This document shows, in pieces, positions 9,560 through 16,550 of a stretch of 21,393 bases of DNA. Every line of letters begins with the position of its first letter. Positions within the stretch are counted from its first letter, which is position 1. The notes below the pieces were generated by a model. It ran no database searches, was not told the DNA's origin, and was given only the letters and a program-made list of their open reading frames with translations. The translations under genes were made by a program, and so were the position numbers. The DNA lies in the IMG/VR virus record IMGVR_UViG_3300008999_000045, positions 1 through 21,393 of that record; one strand, written 5' to 3'. The stretch comes from a virus.

Positions 9560-10930
9560 TTAGTAATTTATTGTATGTGATTCTTTAATAAAGGATAGTT
9601 CGAAGATAGAAGGCTTCCCATCTCCACTAGATATAACCATGTCGCTTTGAATAACTGATACAGCAACAAAAGAGTTATCTTCGTATATAAATACCTTACT
9701 ACTTCTTTGTATTTCAGATAAGAACTCTAATGTTTCTTCGTTCGCTAAAGTTCTACAAGTATTAACTTCTAACGTAGAACCCCTAGACACACCTCTGTTG
9801 TTTTTATTTCTAGAAGTATGTCTTGTGTATGATGATTTTGATTTAGCAAAAGTTGTAGCTACTTGTTGATGAGATACACTAGTAAACCCTTCAAAAAGAT
9901 AGAAATCTAAAACTCCGAAATCATTGTAAAAATATATAAGAGCTGAATCAATCGGAACTGAACCGAAATTTTGATTAATAACATTAAGTCCTCTCTCTAC
10001 TATTTCAAAGTTCAACCTAACACCTGTAGCGTCAGTAGTTTTTAAGGCTACAGAAAACCTCCCGCTTTTCAACCCTGGTTCAGTTCCTGCATTTAATAAC
10101 CCAAAAAGATTTTCGTCTATAGACATGTTAGATATTAATATGTCTGTAGTATCATTTGTATATATAGTGTGAACACTTTCGTTAGCTACAGCAACTCCTG
10201 AATCGTTAGTATAGTCTACAACTAAAACAATTTCATTCGCTGTAGCTCCTTGAGTTAAAGCCTGAATTAACAATGGTGCTTTGCGAGGAATCTTTCTTAT
10301 TGTTGATGAAGGACAGTTTGTTAGAGGTCTTCTAAACAAACCATTTACACTTGATGTTATTAAAGCGTTACTAATCCATCCTGCTTTTGGTATAAATCCT
10401 GATGCGGCATATAAATTTGAAAACTTGTTTGCTATAATTAATTCATCTTTAGCGTATGCGTTTATAGTTGTAATTTCGTGAGATGTTATGTGATTGCTAA
10501 GGTCAAGCGTTAAAACACCTGTATCCGCATCTTTAAAGTAAGAACGCCCAAGAACTCGTACCTTCATTACAATCCCCGTACTTAAACCGTAAACAGGCGC
10601 TGCCGTTTGCAGCGAACCGTCAATTACATCTTCAAATACTTTAATTTCATCATAGATATAAGCCGAAGCAAACGAAGAAACATCGAAGGTAAAAGTAGGG
10701 TTAGTAGATGATGAGTCAAAATCTCTAGATTGAACTATAGGAGTACCTAACCTAGACCAAGAAAATGTAGCGCCTTCATCAAAAGTAGCGTAACCTTCTA
10801 CTGTACATTCAACTGAATAAGGAATGTCTGTTCCTGAATCTTTTCCAAATTGAAAAAAAATAGGTCTTTTAGTTGACTGAAGCCCTAATCCTGCAACAGA
10901 TTGATTTGTTAATACTATATTATGAGCCAT
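9560..10930 (-). CDS. putative distal tail (Dit-like) structural protein
   Basis: A 456-residue, beta-rich protein with no signal peptide or membrane segment, placed 1 nt upstream of the hub gene in the transcription direction. Residues about 1-130 alternate short strands and turns, typical of tail proteins. Residues about 395-456, with ETLEFLSEIQRSSKVFIYED followed by FVAVSV and a closing beta strand ELSFIKE, resemble the C-terminal part of distal tail proteins in Bacteroidetes phages, where a leucine-rich helix precedes a strand that accepts a position-specific change in the tail surface. It would connect the tail tube to the hub. Alternatives are a tail tube protein with additional domains or another baseplate component. 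The structural role is strongly supported by the operon context; the exact name is moderate. Confidence 0.6.
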   Translation of the reverse strand: MAHNIVLTNQSVAGLGLQSTKRPIFFQFGKDSGTDIPYSVECTVEGYATFDEGATFSWSRLGTPIVQSRDFDSSSTNPTFTFDVSSFASAYIYDEIKVFEDVIDGSLQTAAPVYGLSTGIVMKVRVLGRSYFKDADTGVLTLDLSNHITSHEITTINAYAKDELIIANKFSNLYAASGFIPKAGWISNALITSSVNGLFRRPLTNCPSSTIRKIPRKAPLLIQALTQGATANEIVLVVDYTNDSGVAVANESVHTIYTNDTTDILISNMSIDENLFGLLNAGTEPGLKSGRFSVALKTTDATGVRLNFEIVERGLNVINQNFGSVPIDSALIYFYNDFGVLDFYLFEGFTSVSHQQVATTFAKSKSSYTRHTSRNKNNRGVSRGSTLEVNTCRTLANEETLEFLSEIQRSSKVFIYEDNSFVAVSVIQSDMVISSGDGKPSIFELSFIKESHTINY

Positions 10931-10937
10931 TTTTTTA

Positions 10938-11429
10938 TTATTTTAATGTATTTAAAGTTGATTTCTGAAAGGCGTGAAACAAGTCTTTCCGAACGCTTGA
11001 CTTTAATCTTTGCATTTCTTTAGCTAAAATTACGTCAGCCCAACCTACTTTATATTTGTTCACGCTAGCAAACCCGTTTTTCTTTATACTTATAGCAATT
11101 ATTAAAGCTAATTGCCTTCTAGTTCTAATTTTTGCTTTTGTTTTAGACCTATCTATCTTTATTCCTTTAGCATCCATCCAAGCAAGTATTGCGTCTATGT
11201 TTGGAAGTGAAGTAGGTTTTATGTTTCTATTTAGTATATTACCGTAGCTTAACATTAATGTTTGAAGAGATAGTCCTACTTTAGTTTCAACAACCCTAGT
11301 CTTAATACTTCTCCTTAAGCTACCTGTAGCTACGTGCCCTCTAGCATCTAAACCCTCCTGAAGCTTCAAGCTTAATCTACCCCCATAGGCGGCTAAGCTT
11401 TTTTTAAGATTACTTAAACCTTTACTCAT
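10938..11429 (-). CDS. HK97-gp10-like head-tail connector / tail completion protein
   Basis: A 163-residue basic protein. The ATG at 11429 lies 1 nt after the upstream TAG stop (TAGGATG), the same coupling seen at 15349, so I prefer it to an in-frame ATG at 11450 that would add seven residues and overlap the upstream gene. Near the N-terminus ARGHVATGSLRRSIKT has the DTGxLR-S-like signature of HK97 gp10 proteins. It is followed by a beta segment with YGNILN, a W-containing helix (ILAWMDAKGIKI), and RRQLALIIAISIKKNGF, a helix ending typical of the family. These proteins sit at the neck or head-tail interface and help complete the tail. The neighbours are a tail terminator-like gene upstream and a distal-tail-like gene downstream. 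The family call is good but made from motif recognition only. Confidence 0.7.
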   Translation of the reverse strand: MSKGLSNLKKSLAAYGGRLSLKLQEGLDARGHVATGSLRRSIKTRVVETKVGLSLQTLMLSYGNILNRNIKPTSLPNIDAILAWMDAKGIKIDRSKTKAKIRTRRQLALIIAISIKKNGFASVNKYKVGWADVILAKEMQRLKSSVRKDLFHAFQKSTLNTLK

Positions 11430-11430
11430 C

Positions 11431-12651
11431 CTATAAATTATTAAGAGCAAGCATTACACTAAACACGTCTTGTTGTGATAAAGCTTCTCTATATAGAGCT
11501 ACATTGCTAACCTCTGCAATTAATCCTGAGTTGTTATCAGTTCCGTCTTGCCTCGCTCCAAGCCTAAAAGTCTTTGAGCCCGAAGATATATACTCCTGCT
11601 CTATTTCTCGGGATTGTATAACATAAAGTTCGTTTTGCCAATAGACTCTAATCTTACCTTCAGATGATTCGTGAACTAGGGCTATAGTTTTAGGATTACC
11701 TAAAGTTCCGTAAGGCTTAACATTTGACGTATTAACAATATAAGAACCTACACTTGTTCTAGGATTGTTACCTAAACCCATGTCTTGTACTATATCTAAA
11801 TACATAGTGCCTTCAGACTGTCCAAAGTTTTGAATTTTTAGAATTAAGTTATCCAAGTCATTATTCCCTTTTATATTAAATATAGTTGAATATCCCGAGG
11901 GGCTAGGTTCTTCAGGAGTTTGCAATGTTACGAATACTGTAAAGTCTGCGTTATTCAAGGTAAAAAAACTATTTGATAAGGACTCCGAAGAGCTAGTATC
12001 AGTAGGCGCAGAAAAATCTATAGTATTTCTTGTTGTAAGAGTTGGTACTTGGTCTGTTTCTTCACTTGCTAAAGCAAAAGTTCCGCCTGTATTATTAATT
12101 AAAGGCAACCAAGACATATAACCATCCGTTGTTGTAACTCCAAATACTGAAGTGTGAAACGACCATAAGTTATTTGTATAAGGTAGAGTAGATAAAGCAG
12201 GCGTTGTTCCTGCGAAAGCTAGTTTAGATGGGGCTAATAAAGTAAAATTAACCTTAATTCCAATACTCATATCAGAGCCAAATCTAGACACTCTTTCTAT
12301 ATCAAAAGACTCTCCATCTATAACGTACTGCCCGTTTCTTTGAGCAGCTAAAAATCCGATAAAATTGTTGAACAAAGATAAAGACTCGTCATACAATGAA
12401 GCAGGGTTATAATCAACTTCTCGCAATGATTTTTTTATTAAAATAAAACAAGTTAAGTCGTACTCCTCTCTAGCCCTATTTATGTCCGATATTTTTGAAG
12501 AAGGTGGCTCTACAACGCACAAAGGATATGAAATGTTTTTTAATCCATTTATCTCACTTTCTGTAATTAAGTGAAACGATTTTGAAGTCGAAGCTAAATA
12601 CCAAGATGAAGCAAAGTCAGTAGCTAGGTTTTGTATATTCTTAAAACTCAT
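11431..12651 (-). CDS. putative tail terminator fused to a LamG/concanavalin-like lectin domain
   Basis: A 406-residue two-part protein. Residues about 1-145 look like a tail terminator/gpU-like domain: an amphipathic start, a beta strand (YDLTCFILIKKS, about 64-75), a helix with LFNNFIGFLAAQRNGQY (93-109), then DIERVSRFGSDMSIGIKVNF, a closing strand. Residues about 165-403 read as a LamG/concanavalin-like beta sandwich: NADFTVFVTLQ (234-244), FNIKGN, a strand with IALVHESSEGKIRVYWQNEL, FRLGAR, and the typical ending LIAEVSNVALYREALSQQDV. Lectin domains of this kind bind glycans and are usually on virion surfaces. A terminator normally caps the tail at the head end, so a lectin there would decorate the neck. 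The fusion is clear from the reading frame; the identity of the N-terminal part is inference. Confidence 0.65.
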   Translation of the reverse strand: MSFKNIQNLATDFASSWYLASTSKSFHLITESEINGLKNISYPLCVVEPPSSKISDINRAREEYDLTCFILIKKSLREVDYNPASLYDESLSLFNNFIGFLAAQRNGQYVIDGESFDIERVSRFGSDMSIGIKVNFTLLAPSKLAFAGTTPALSTLPYTNNLWSFHTSVFGVTTTDGYMSWLPLINNTGGTFALASEETDQVPTLTTRNTIDFSAPTDTSSSESLSNSFFTLNNADFTVFVTLQTPEEPSPSGYSTIFNIKGNNDLDNLILKIQNFGQSEGTMYLDIVQDMGLGNNPRTSVGSYIVNTSNVKPYGTLGNPKTIALVHESSEGKIRVYWQNELYVIQSREIEQEYISSGSKTFRLGARQDGTDNNSGLIAEVSNVALYREALSQQDVFSVMLALNNL

Positions 12652-12654
12652 AAT

Positions 12655-12921
12655 TTATTTTTTATATCTAATATCATTTATTTCAGAGTCGTAATTAGCC
12701 TTGAGCGCAAGATACGATAAATATCTGAATACTTCCCCCGTATTTGTATATAAAACACTATTAATCGGAGTTTTATCAGGTTGGTTAAATATACCACACT
12801 CTGCCAATTCGTATAGCGTTTTAATCCAACCAAGCCCAGCAAAAGCCTTTTCGTAAGCGGCAATTTCTTTAGCTGAGCCGCTGCTTCGTATTGAAGGTAT
12901 GCTAGACTGTATACTTGACAC
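12655..12921 (-). CDS. -1 frame extension of the tail assembly chaperone (or separate GTG-start ORF)
   Basis: An 88-residue reading frame overlapping the 3' end of the preceding gene in the -1 frame. It has a possible GTG start at 12921, but the frame is also open upstream through the T9 run (FFFVQEVSSIQ), so translation by frameshifting from the chaperone is the more likely route. Codon use (GAA, AAA, AAT, GAT, TTA) matches the neighbouring genes much better than that of the overlapping zero frame. From residue 16 of this ORF the sequence is helical (AKEIAAYEKAFAGLGWIKTL) and then contains TNTGEVFRYLSYLALKANYD, similar in style to the C-terminal half of long chaperone products in Bacteroidetes phages as I recall them. 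The stop is followed 3 nt later by the terminator-lectin gene. Confidence 0.6.
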   Translation of the reverse strand: MSSIQSSIPSIRSSGSAKEIAAYEKAFAGLGWIKTLYELAECGIFNQPDKTPINSVLYTNTGEVFRYLSYLALKANYDSEINDIRYKK

Positions 12922-13490
12922 TTCTTGGACAAAAAAAAAGCGAAGTCAAAGCCTACTGACATAGGTAACTCTTCAAATTTTTCAGCTAACAAATCTCTTT
13001 CCTCAGTATCCCACTCTTCTCCGTAATCCACTATGTGTGCGGCTTGATGAGCTAAATATATTACAGAGTTTTTATCTGTATACTTAGAAACCATCTCCGC
13101 CTGCAAGGATTCTATATACTGCCCAAACTTAGTATTAATTGGCAATAATTCAGGTAGATTATATTTCCTGCCTTGAAACTCAAAAGACTTTAATTTTTTA
13201 GGCTTATACTTTTCTCTTAAGAAAAATAACTTATCAACGTAACTCAAAGCTACAGCGTAATCTAAAGCGGAAGTATCTTCTTCGCTTAAGCCTGTAAAAC
13301 TTTTGACTATTTCGAAGTTTAACTCTAATTCTTTGGTTAATATCCTCCTACTATAATCCTCATCAGACTCTTCTTCTATAGGCTCTGTTGCTTCTTGAAA
13401 ATCAACCAACGCTTTATTGTAAGCTGAAAATTGTCGTAAGTTTACGTCATCCCAAGATTCAGGTAATTTCAAGCCATTTAATTCCGTCAT
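12678..13490 (-). CDS. putative tail assembly chaperone, zero-frame product
   Basis: A 270-residue protein encoded right after the large terminase. Residues 1-186 look like natural coding sequence: LKLPESWDDVNLRQF at 7-21 and FTGLSEED at 65-72 are patterns I recall from Bacteroidetes phage proteins thought to be tail assembly chaperones, which coat the tape measure during tail assembly. At residues 184-187 the mRNA carries nine U. A -1 slip there gives a 278-residue product ending in the frame at 12655-12921. The zero-frame tail (187-270) uses codons such as CTG, CGG and CCG that the surrounding genes avoid, so the -1 frame is the better protein over most of the overlap, although FFLSKKCQVYSLAYLQYEAA also looks natural. 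This is the classic lambda G/GT layout, but the gene is far from the tape measure gene. Chaperone role is an inference from pattern and frameshift. Confidence 0.6.
   Translation of the reverse strand: MTELNGLKLPESWDDVNLRQFSAYNKALVDFQEATEPIEEESDEDYSRRILTKELELNFEIVKSFTGLSEEDTSALDYAVALSYVDKLFFLREKYKPKKLKSFEFQGRKYNLPELLPINTKFGQYIESLQAEMVSKYTDKNSVIYLAHQAAHIVDYGEEWDTEERDLLAEKFEELPMSVGFDFAFFLSKKCQVYSLAYLQYEAAAQLKKLPLTKRLLLGLVGLKRYTNWQSVVYLTNLIKLRLIVFYIQIRGKYSDIYRILRSRLITTLK
12930..12941 (-). promoter_or_regulatory. candidate -1 ribosomal frameshift site (T9 slippery run)
   Basis: On the minus strand the sequence reads GCT TTT TTT TTG in the zero frame. This contains the heptamer T TTT TTT, which satisfies X XXY YYZ for a -1 slip and leads into TTT GTC CAA in the -1 frame. 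Both frames then stay open for about 80 codons, which is rare by chance in AT-rich DNA. A weak bulged hairpin can be drawn about six bases downstream (GAAG/CTTC stacked on GTAT/ATAC), which could act as a stimulator. An assembly homopolymer error is the main alternative. Confidence 0.55.
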
Positions 13491-13497
13491 AATTTGT

Positions 13498-14943
13498 TTA
13501 TCTAAATGCTGTTATTCGTTTTCCTTTACTATATAAATCTAATGCTATCTGCAAGCAGTCTACCATATCATCGTGCCTTGCGTTAGGGAACTGTGCGCAT
13601 TGGCTTACAAAATTATCCACCCACATACCATCCAACAGGTTGACTCTACCTCCCTCAATTATATTTACTACGTCAGAAATTCTAGCCACTTTATCTTTAG
13701 AAGGGGACTTAGATTCAATAACGGTAAGTCTAGTGTTTCGCCTTAAAGTTTGGACTATTGATTTCCCACTAGCTTTAGGTTCTACGTATATCTTTGAAGT
13801 TCTTGAGTACCCATTTCTTAAGCAAAAAGTTTGTATATACTTAACTAATTCAGGGAACTCTAAATACTTTTCCTCTACACATCTGATGTAATATTCGTTT
13901 TCGTATAAAGCGTAAGCTAATAAAGCCGAAGGGTCGTTATTTTCTTTTGAAGTGTAAGCGGGGTCTACAACAAAATTCCAATTCATAAAGATTTCATCAC
14001 TAAAGCTTTTGTGTATATTAAACCACTCTTTCTTTATTATCCCTCCGTCAGCAGGCGCAGGTTGTTGTTGAAGTTGTCCTGCGTATTCGTAGCTTCCTAA
14101 TTGGTATTTATAGTCTTGCAATATTTTTCTAGAGAATCTAGTATCCCAAAACAAGTCGTTTTTATAGAATTTAAGGAGTCCTTTAGGACTCAAAATTTTT
14201 GAAGACTCCGCAGGTATGCAAATATGTTTGTAACCATCAGGGTTGTTACGCAAAAGGTATCCACTTAAATCATCTTCATGTAGCCTTTGCATAATTATTA
14301 TCCTAACGCCCGTTCTAGGGTTGTCTAAACAACTATAAAGAGTTGTGTTATACCAATCATTAGCGTGAGTCCTTTCAGCCTGTGAGGCAGCTTGTTTTGG
14401 GCTTATAGGGTCATCCACTATTATAATAGATGCTCCTGCCCCTGTTACAGTCCCTCCAACCGAAGTTGCTCTACGATTTCCTGTGTGGTCATTAACGTAA
14501 TGATGTTTAGTGTTCTGGTCAGGCTTTATAACAAATAAATCCCCCCAATTATCTTGAAACCACTTACTTTGTATAACATCTCTAGACTTTGCACTATGCT
14601 CAACACTTAATGAAGCAGAATAGGATGCTGTTATGAATCTAAGCTTTGGGTCTCTTATCCAACACCAAACAGGAAATAATATCGTACACATAAGAGATTT
14701 AGATGCACGAAAAGGGACATTTATGATTAAGTCTTCTGTTTTAGGTTTATCGGCTATAATTCTTTCAGCCTCCTTCTGTAGAAGTTGGCAAACATATTGA
14801 TGATGCCAATTAATATCTAACTGAACAGCAGGCTCAACAACTTTAAATGCCTCCTTAAAAAATTCAAAGTAAGACATTTCACAGAGCTTTCTCCTTAGAG
14901 CCTCTGCCATTTCTTTAGTTGTAGCTTCGTTCAAGTGATTCAT
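13498..14943 (-). CDS. terL: terminase large subunit (packaging ATPase-nuclease)
   Basis: A 481-residue motor protein that translocates and cuts phage DNA at the portal. The ATPase half shows a terminase-style Walker A, NVPFRASKS (75-83), in which the usual Gly before Lys is Ser, a Walker B IIIVDDP (173-179), and the coupling motif IIIMQRLHEDDL (215-225). The nuclease half shows VVDPAYT (325-331, Asp327), YVEPKASG (386-393, Glu388) and ARHDDMVD (455-462, Asp458/459/462), the RNase H-like acidic set. Length is normal for the family. It starts 7 nt after the stop of the upstream unknown gene, is preceded by an A-rich leader without Shine-Dalgarno sequence, and is followed 7 nt later by the chaperone gene. 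All motor and nuclease motifs appear intact. Confidence 0.95.
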   Translation of the reverse strand: MNHLNEATTKEMAEALRRKLCEMSYFEFFKEAFKVVEPAVQLDINWHHQYVCQLLQKEAERIIADKPKTEDLIINVPFRASKSLMCTILFPVWCWIRDPKLRFITASYSASLSVEHSAKSRDVIQSKWFQDNWGDLFVIKPDQNTKHHYVNDHTGNRRATSVGGTVTGAGASIIIVDDPISPKQAASQAERTHANDWYNTTLYSCLDNPRTGVRIIIMQRLHEDDLSGYLLRNNPDGYKHICIPAESSKILSPKGLLKFYKNDLFWDTRFSRKILQDYKYQLGSYEYAGQLQQQPAPADGGIIKKEWFNIHKSFSDEIFMNWNFVVDPAYTSKENNDPSALLAYALYENEYYIRCVEEKYLEFPELVKYIQTFCLRNGYSRTSKIYVEPKASGKSIVQTLRRNTRLTVIESKSPSKDKVARISDVVNIIEGGRVNLLDGMWVDNFVSQCAQFPNARHDDMVDCLQIALDLYSKGKRITAFR

Positions 14944-14950
14944 TTTTAAA

Positions 14951-15349
14951 CTATGCTTGTATTACAAATCTTTCTCTACTAGCAATGTGTTCTATCGTTA
15001 AAGTCCCTCTAGCTCCACTTCTTCCTGCTCTGTAAGTAAATTTAAAAGGGGCTATTTTAGCAACTTCAGTAGCACTATTAGTTATGCTTGAAGACTGAGA
15101 AGAGCTAATTCCGTTTTTAGCTGTGTTAGCTGCAATAGCTGAAGCCTGAGCAGGAGATAAAGCTGCTTTATTCTCGTTTATAGCTGATAAATCACAAAGG
15201 GCGTTTATATCATCTCTTAAATCTTCTACAACATCTTCTAGCTCAGGCTCTCTCCCTTGCTTGTTGTTATCTTCAATTAAAGGTGGTCTAGTGCCTATTA
15301 CTTTTGCGTATTTAGTGTCTGTATTTTTTTCTCTTCTTGCTACTGCCAT
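14951..15349 (-). CDS. unknown phage protein between putative small and large terminase
   Basis: A 132-residue protein. I chose the ATG at 15349 because it lies 1 nt after the TAA of the upstream gene; an in-frame ATG at 15364 would overlap that gene by 14 nt. The N-terminal third is charged (MAVARREKN, then EDVVEDLRDDIN), the middle is Ala/Ser/Gln/Asn-rich and low complexity (AIAANTAKNGISSSQSSSIT), and the C-terminus turns into probable beta strands (FKFTYRAGRSGARGTLTIEH). I do not recognise the family. Its place between two packaging genes suggests a role in DNA packaging or in the head, or a passenger protein in the operon. A virion surface role is also possible because of the beta C-terminus. 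Confidence 0.75.
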   Translation of the reverse strand: MAVARREKNTDTKYAKVIGTRPPLIEDNNKQGREPELEDVVEDLRDDINALCDLSAINENKAALSPAQASAIAANTAKNGISSSQSSSITNSATEVAKIAPFKFTYRAGRSGARGTLTIEHIASRERFVIQA

Positions 15350-15350
15350 T

Positions 15351-15713
15351 TTATAAATCTTCAAAGTTTATATCCTCAACACTTTCTGAGCCTTCGCCTA
15401 ATAATTTTTTTAGGTCAGCCGTTGTAGTGTCTTCAGTTAAATTAATTTCTATTTTATGTGTCTTCTCTTCGTTTATCTGAGCCGCTAACAGCTTAGGTGT
15501 AACGTAAGGAAGTAGTTTTACTATGCAATCTATGTAATCTTTAGCACTCTTCTCTCTAACCTCTTCTAAAGCTTTCTTTATTTCTATAGTACTGCCCTTT
15601 AATGCAAACGCTATAGTTTCTCTAGTGATTTTAGTTAGCTTATTAGGCTCTCCCTTTTTTCTCCCGTTAGGATTTGCGCTTACCCCTGCCTTAAATTTGG
15701 TTGATTTAGCCAT
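15351..15713 (-). CDS. DUF5681-like protein, putative terminase small subunit
   Basis: A 120-residue basic-to-acidic protein. Residues about 6-28, FKAGVSANPNGRKKGEPNK, match the DUF5681 signature (an F-x-x-G-x-S-x-N-P-x-G-R pattern) found in phage proteins often encoded just before the large terminase. The middle (about 28-75) is predicted helical, and the end (about 80-120) is acidic with EDTTTADLKKLLGEGSES. Small terminases recognise phage DNA for packaging, and this one lies two genes upstream of the large subunit. Its start ATG overlaps the stop of the previous 45-residue gene by one base (TAATG), a sign of translational coupling. Motif recognition is from memory; the packaging role follows from position. 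Confidence 0.7.
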   Translation of the reverse strand: MAKSTKFKAGVSANPNGRKKGEPNKLTKITRETIAFALKGSTIEIKKALEEVREKSAKDYIDCIVKLLPYVTPKLLAAQINEEKTHKIEINLTEDTTTADLKKLLGEGSESVEDINFEDL

Positions 15714-15850
15714 TAATATCCTTTTTTCTTCTTTACTTTAGGTTTAGTGTGCCCCCAACCCTTTGCTTTAAGGGCTAAGTGTTCTTTATTAGTCTTAGCC
15801 GTTTTTACTTGACCTGACTTGCTATACATTTTGTGTGGTTTGAATGCCAT
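15713..15850 (-). CDS. 45-residue very basic small protein
   Basis: A short gene, MAFKPHKMYSKSGQ at its start and HTKPKVKKKKGY at its end, with 14 lysines in 45 residues. It starts 2 nt after the stop of the upstream gene and its TAA overlaps the next ATG, so the spacing on both sides is typical for a real operon gene. Residues about 14-37 (GQVKTAKTNKEHLALKAKGW) resemble small proteins I recall from Bacteroidetes phages, but no function is known to me. The charge suggests nucleic acid binding, possibly with the packaging machinery or packed DNA. There is no cysteine and no membrane segment. Confidence 0.7.
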   Translation of the reverse strand: MAFKPHKMYSKSGQVKTAKTNKEHLALKAKGWGHTKPKVKKKKGY

Positions 15851-15852
15851 AA

Positions 15853-16131
15853 CTATTTTTTACCTCGATTTCTAGCTCTATTTTTAGATGCTTTTTCTTT
15901 AACTAACTTACCTTTTTTAGTGTGAGACATATCCATTCCGTCTTTATTACCATAAGTTCCTGCCTTTCTGTTTGCAGCGTTTAGTTCTGCTCTATATTTC
16001 TTGGCTTTAGAAGTTTTATTGTATTTTTTTTGGTAGTCAGCTTTTTTCTTTTTAGCCTTTGGATTTTCAGCGTAGTACTTAGCACTCTTGCTTTTTCCTG
16101 TACTTTTGCCTGCTAATGTATTTCTTGCCAT
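15853..16131 (-). CDS. 92-residue Lys/Arg-rich phage protein, first gene of the late operon
   Basis: The chosen ATG at 16131 lies 17 nt after a consensus Bacteroidetes -7 element; an in-frame ATG at 16251 would place the promoter inside the gene and add a hydrophobic, poorly composed leader, so the short form is preferred. About one third of the residues are Lys or Arg. KYYAENPKAKKKKADYQKKY, KYRAELNAANRKAGTYGNKD and DMSHTKKGKLVKEKASKNRA form patterns I recall from small proteins near terminase genes of marine and gut Bacteroidetes phages. No function is known to me. The basic character and position suggest a DNA- or head-associated protein. It is expressed first in the late operon and so would be made in large amounts. 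Confidence 0.75.
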   Translation of the reverse strand: MARNTLAGKSTGKSKSAKYYAENPKAKKKKADYQKKYNKTSKAKKYRAELNAANRKAGTYGNKDGMDMSHTKKGKLVKEKASKNRARNRGKK

Positions 16132-16148
16132 AATATTACCTTTATTGG

Positions 16149-16156
16149 CAAATGTA
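16149..16156 (-). promoter_or_regulatory. candidate late promoter, -7 element TACATTTG
   Basis: On the minus strand TACATTTG matches the Bacteroidetes -7 consensus TAnnTTTG perfectly and ends 17 nt before the ATG of the first late gene. No clear TTG -33 element is present at the expected distance; the upstream sequence is a T-rich run. A short leader CCAATAAAGG follows. The position explains transcription of the whole minus-strand operon. Confidence 0.55.
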
Positions 16157-16202
16157 AGAAAAAAAATTGTAAAATCCTTGACTTTACGGAAATAAAAGTA
16201 TA

Positions 16203-16216
16203 ACTTCGCTCGAAGT
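16203..16216. promoter_or_regulatory. 14-nt palindrome ACTTCG-CT-CGAAGT, possible operator
   Basis: A perfect inverted repeat with 6-nt arms and a 2-nt centre, about 47-67 nt upstream of the late -7 element. It could be bound by an activator or repressor of the late operon, or fold as a small hairpin in a longer transcript. No factor is known. Confidence 0.3.
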
Positions 16217-16288
16217 ATTCGCTGAGTCTTTACGAAGCTATCTAAAAACAAGGGCGCACTGTATTTTTTTTACGAATCAACCTTGACT

Positions 16289-16318
16289 ATACCCCCTTAT
16301 TATTTTTGAGCATACCCC
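16289..16318 (-). repeat. GGGGTATGCTCA element, copy upstream of the late operon
   Basis: Read on the minus strand, 16318-16307 is GGGGTATGCTCA, followed by an AA-rich spacer and GGGTATA near 16289. The same 12 bases and a similar GGGTACA follow-up occur on the plus strand at 20695-20718. Both copies point towards a following transcription unit (late genes on the left, 20804 and on to the right). A GC-containing 12-mer match in AT-rich control DNA is unlikely by chance. A shared regulator site or promoter part is the likely explanation. Confidence 0.4.
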
Positions 16319-16349
16319 TTAACCCTTACCTCAACACTATGGGAGAGTT

Positions 16350-16367
16350 CACAATTTATGTGTTGTG
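16350..16367. repeat. interrupted inverted repeat CACAA-N8-TTGTG
   Basis: CACAA at 16350-16354 and TTGTG at 16363-16367 form an operator-like dyad in the middle of the divergent region. The arms are short, so chance is not excluded. It could be a repressor site between the two directions of transcription. Confidence 0.2.
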
Positions 16368-16550
16368 TATAATAATAGCACCCAACATATTGACGGTTCT
16401 ATATATATAACTAGCTGAGTATGTAGGAGTGGTCGTATATAGGTATCTACATGCTTAAGTGTTTAGGTAGTTAAGTATCGTGTTAGTTGATAGTGAAGAT
16501 ACAACTGTTAGCTTGCTCCTGTAATTTATTGCAATCTTTTGTACATTTCC

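Noticed and set aside
13498-14943. Serine instead of glycine before the Walker A lysine in the large terminase (ASKS)
   Set aside because: Terminases commonly have Ser or Thr at this position, so this is not a sign of inactivation.
15853-16251. 132-codon version of the first late gene starting at 16251
   Set aside because: The extra 40 codons cover the promoter region and are hydrophobic and unlike the rest; the ATG at 16131 follows the -7 element at a proper distance.
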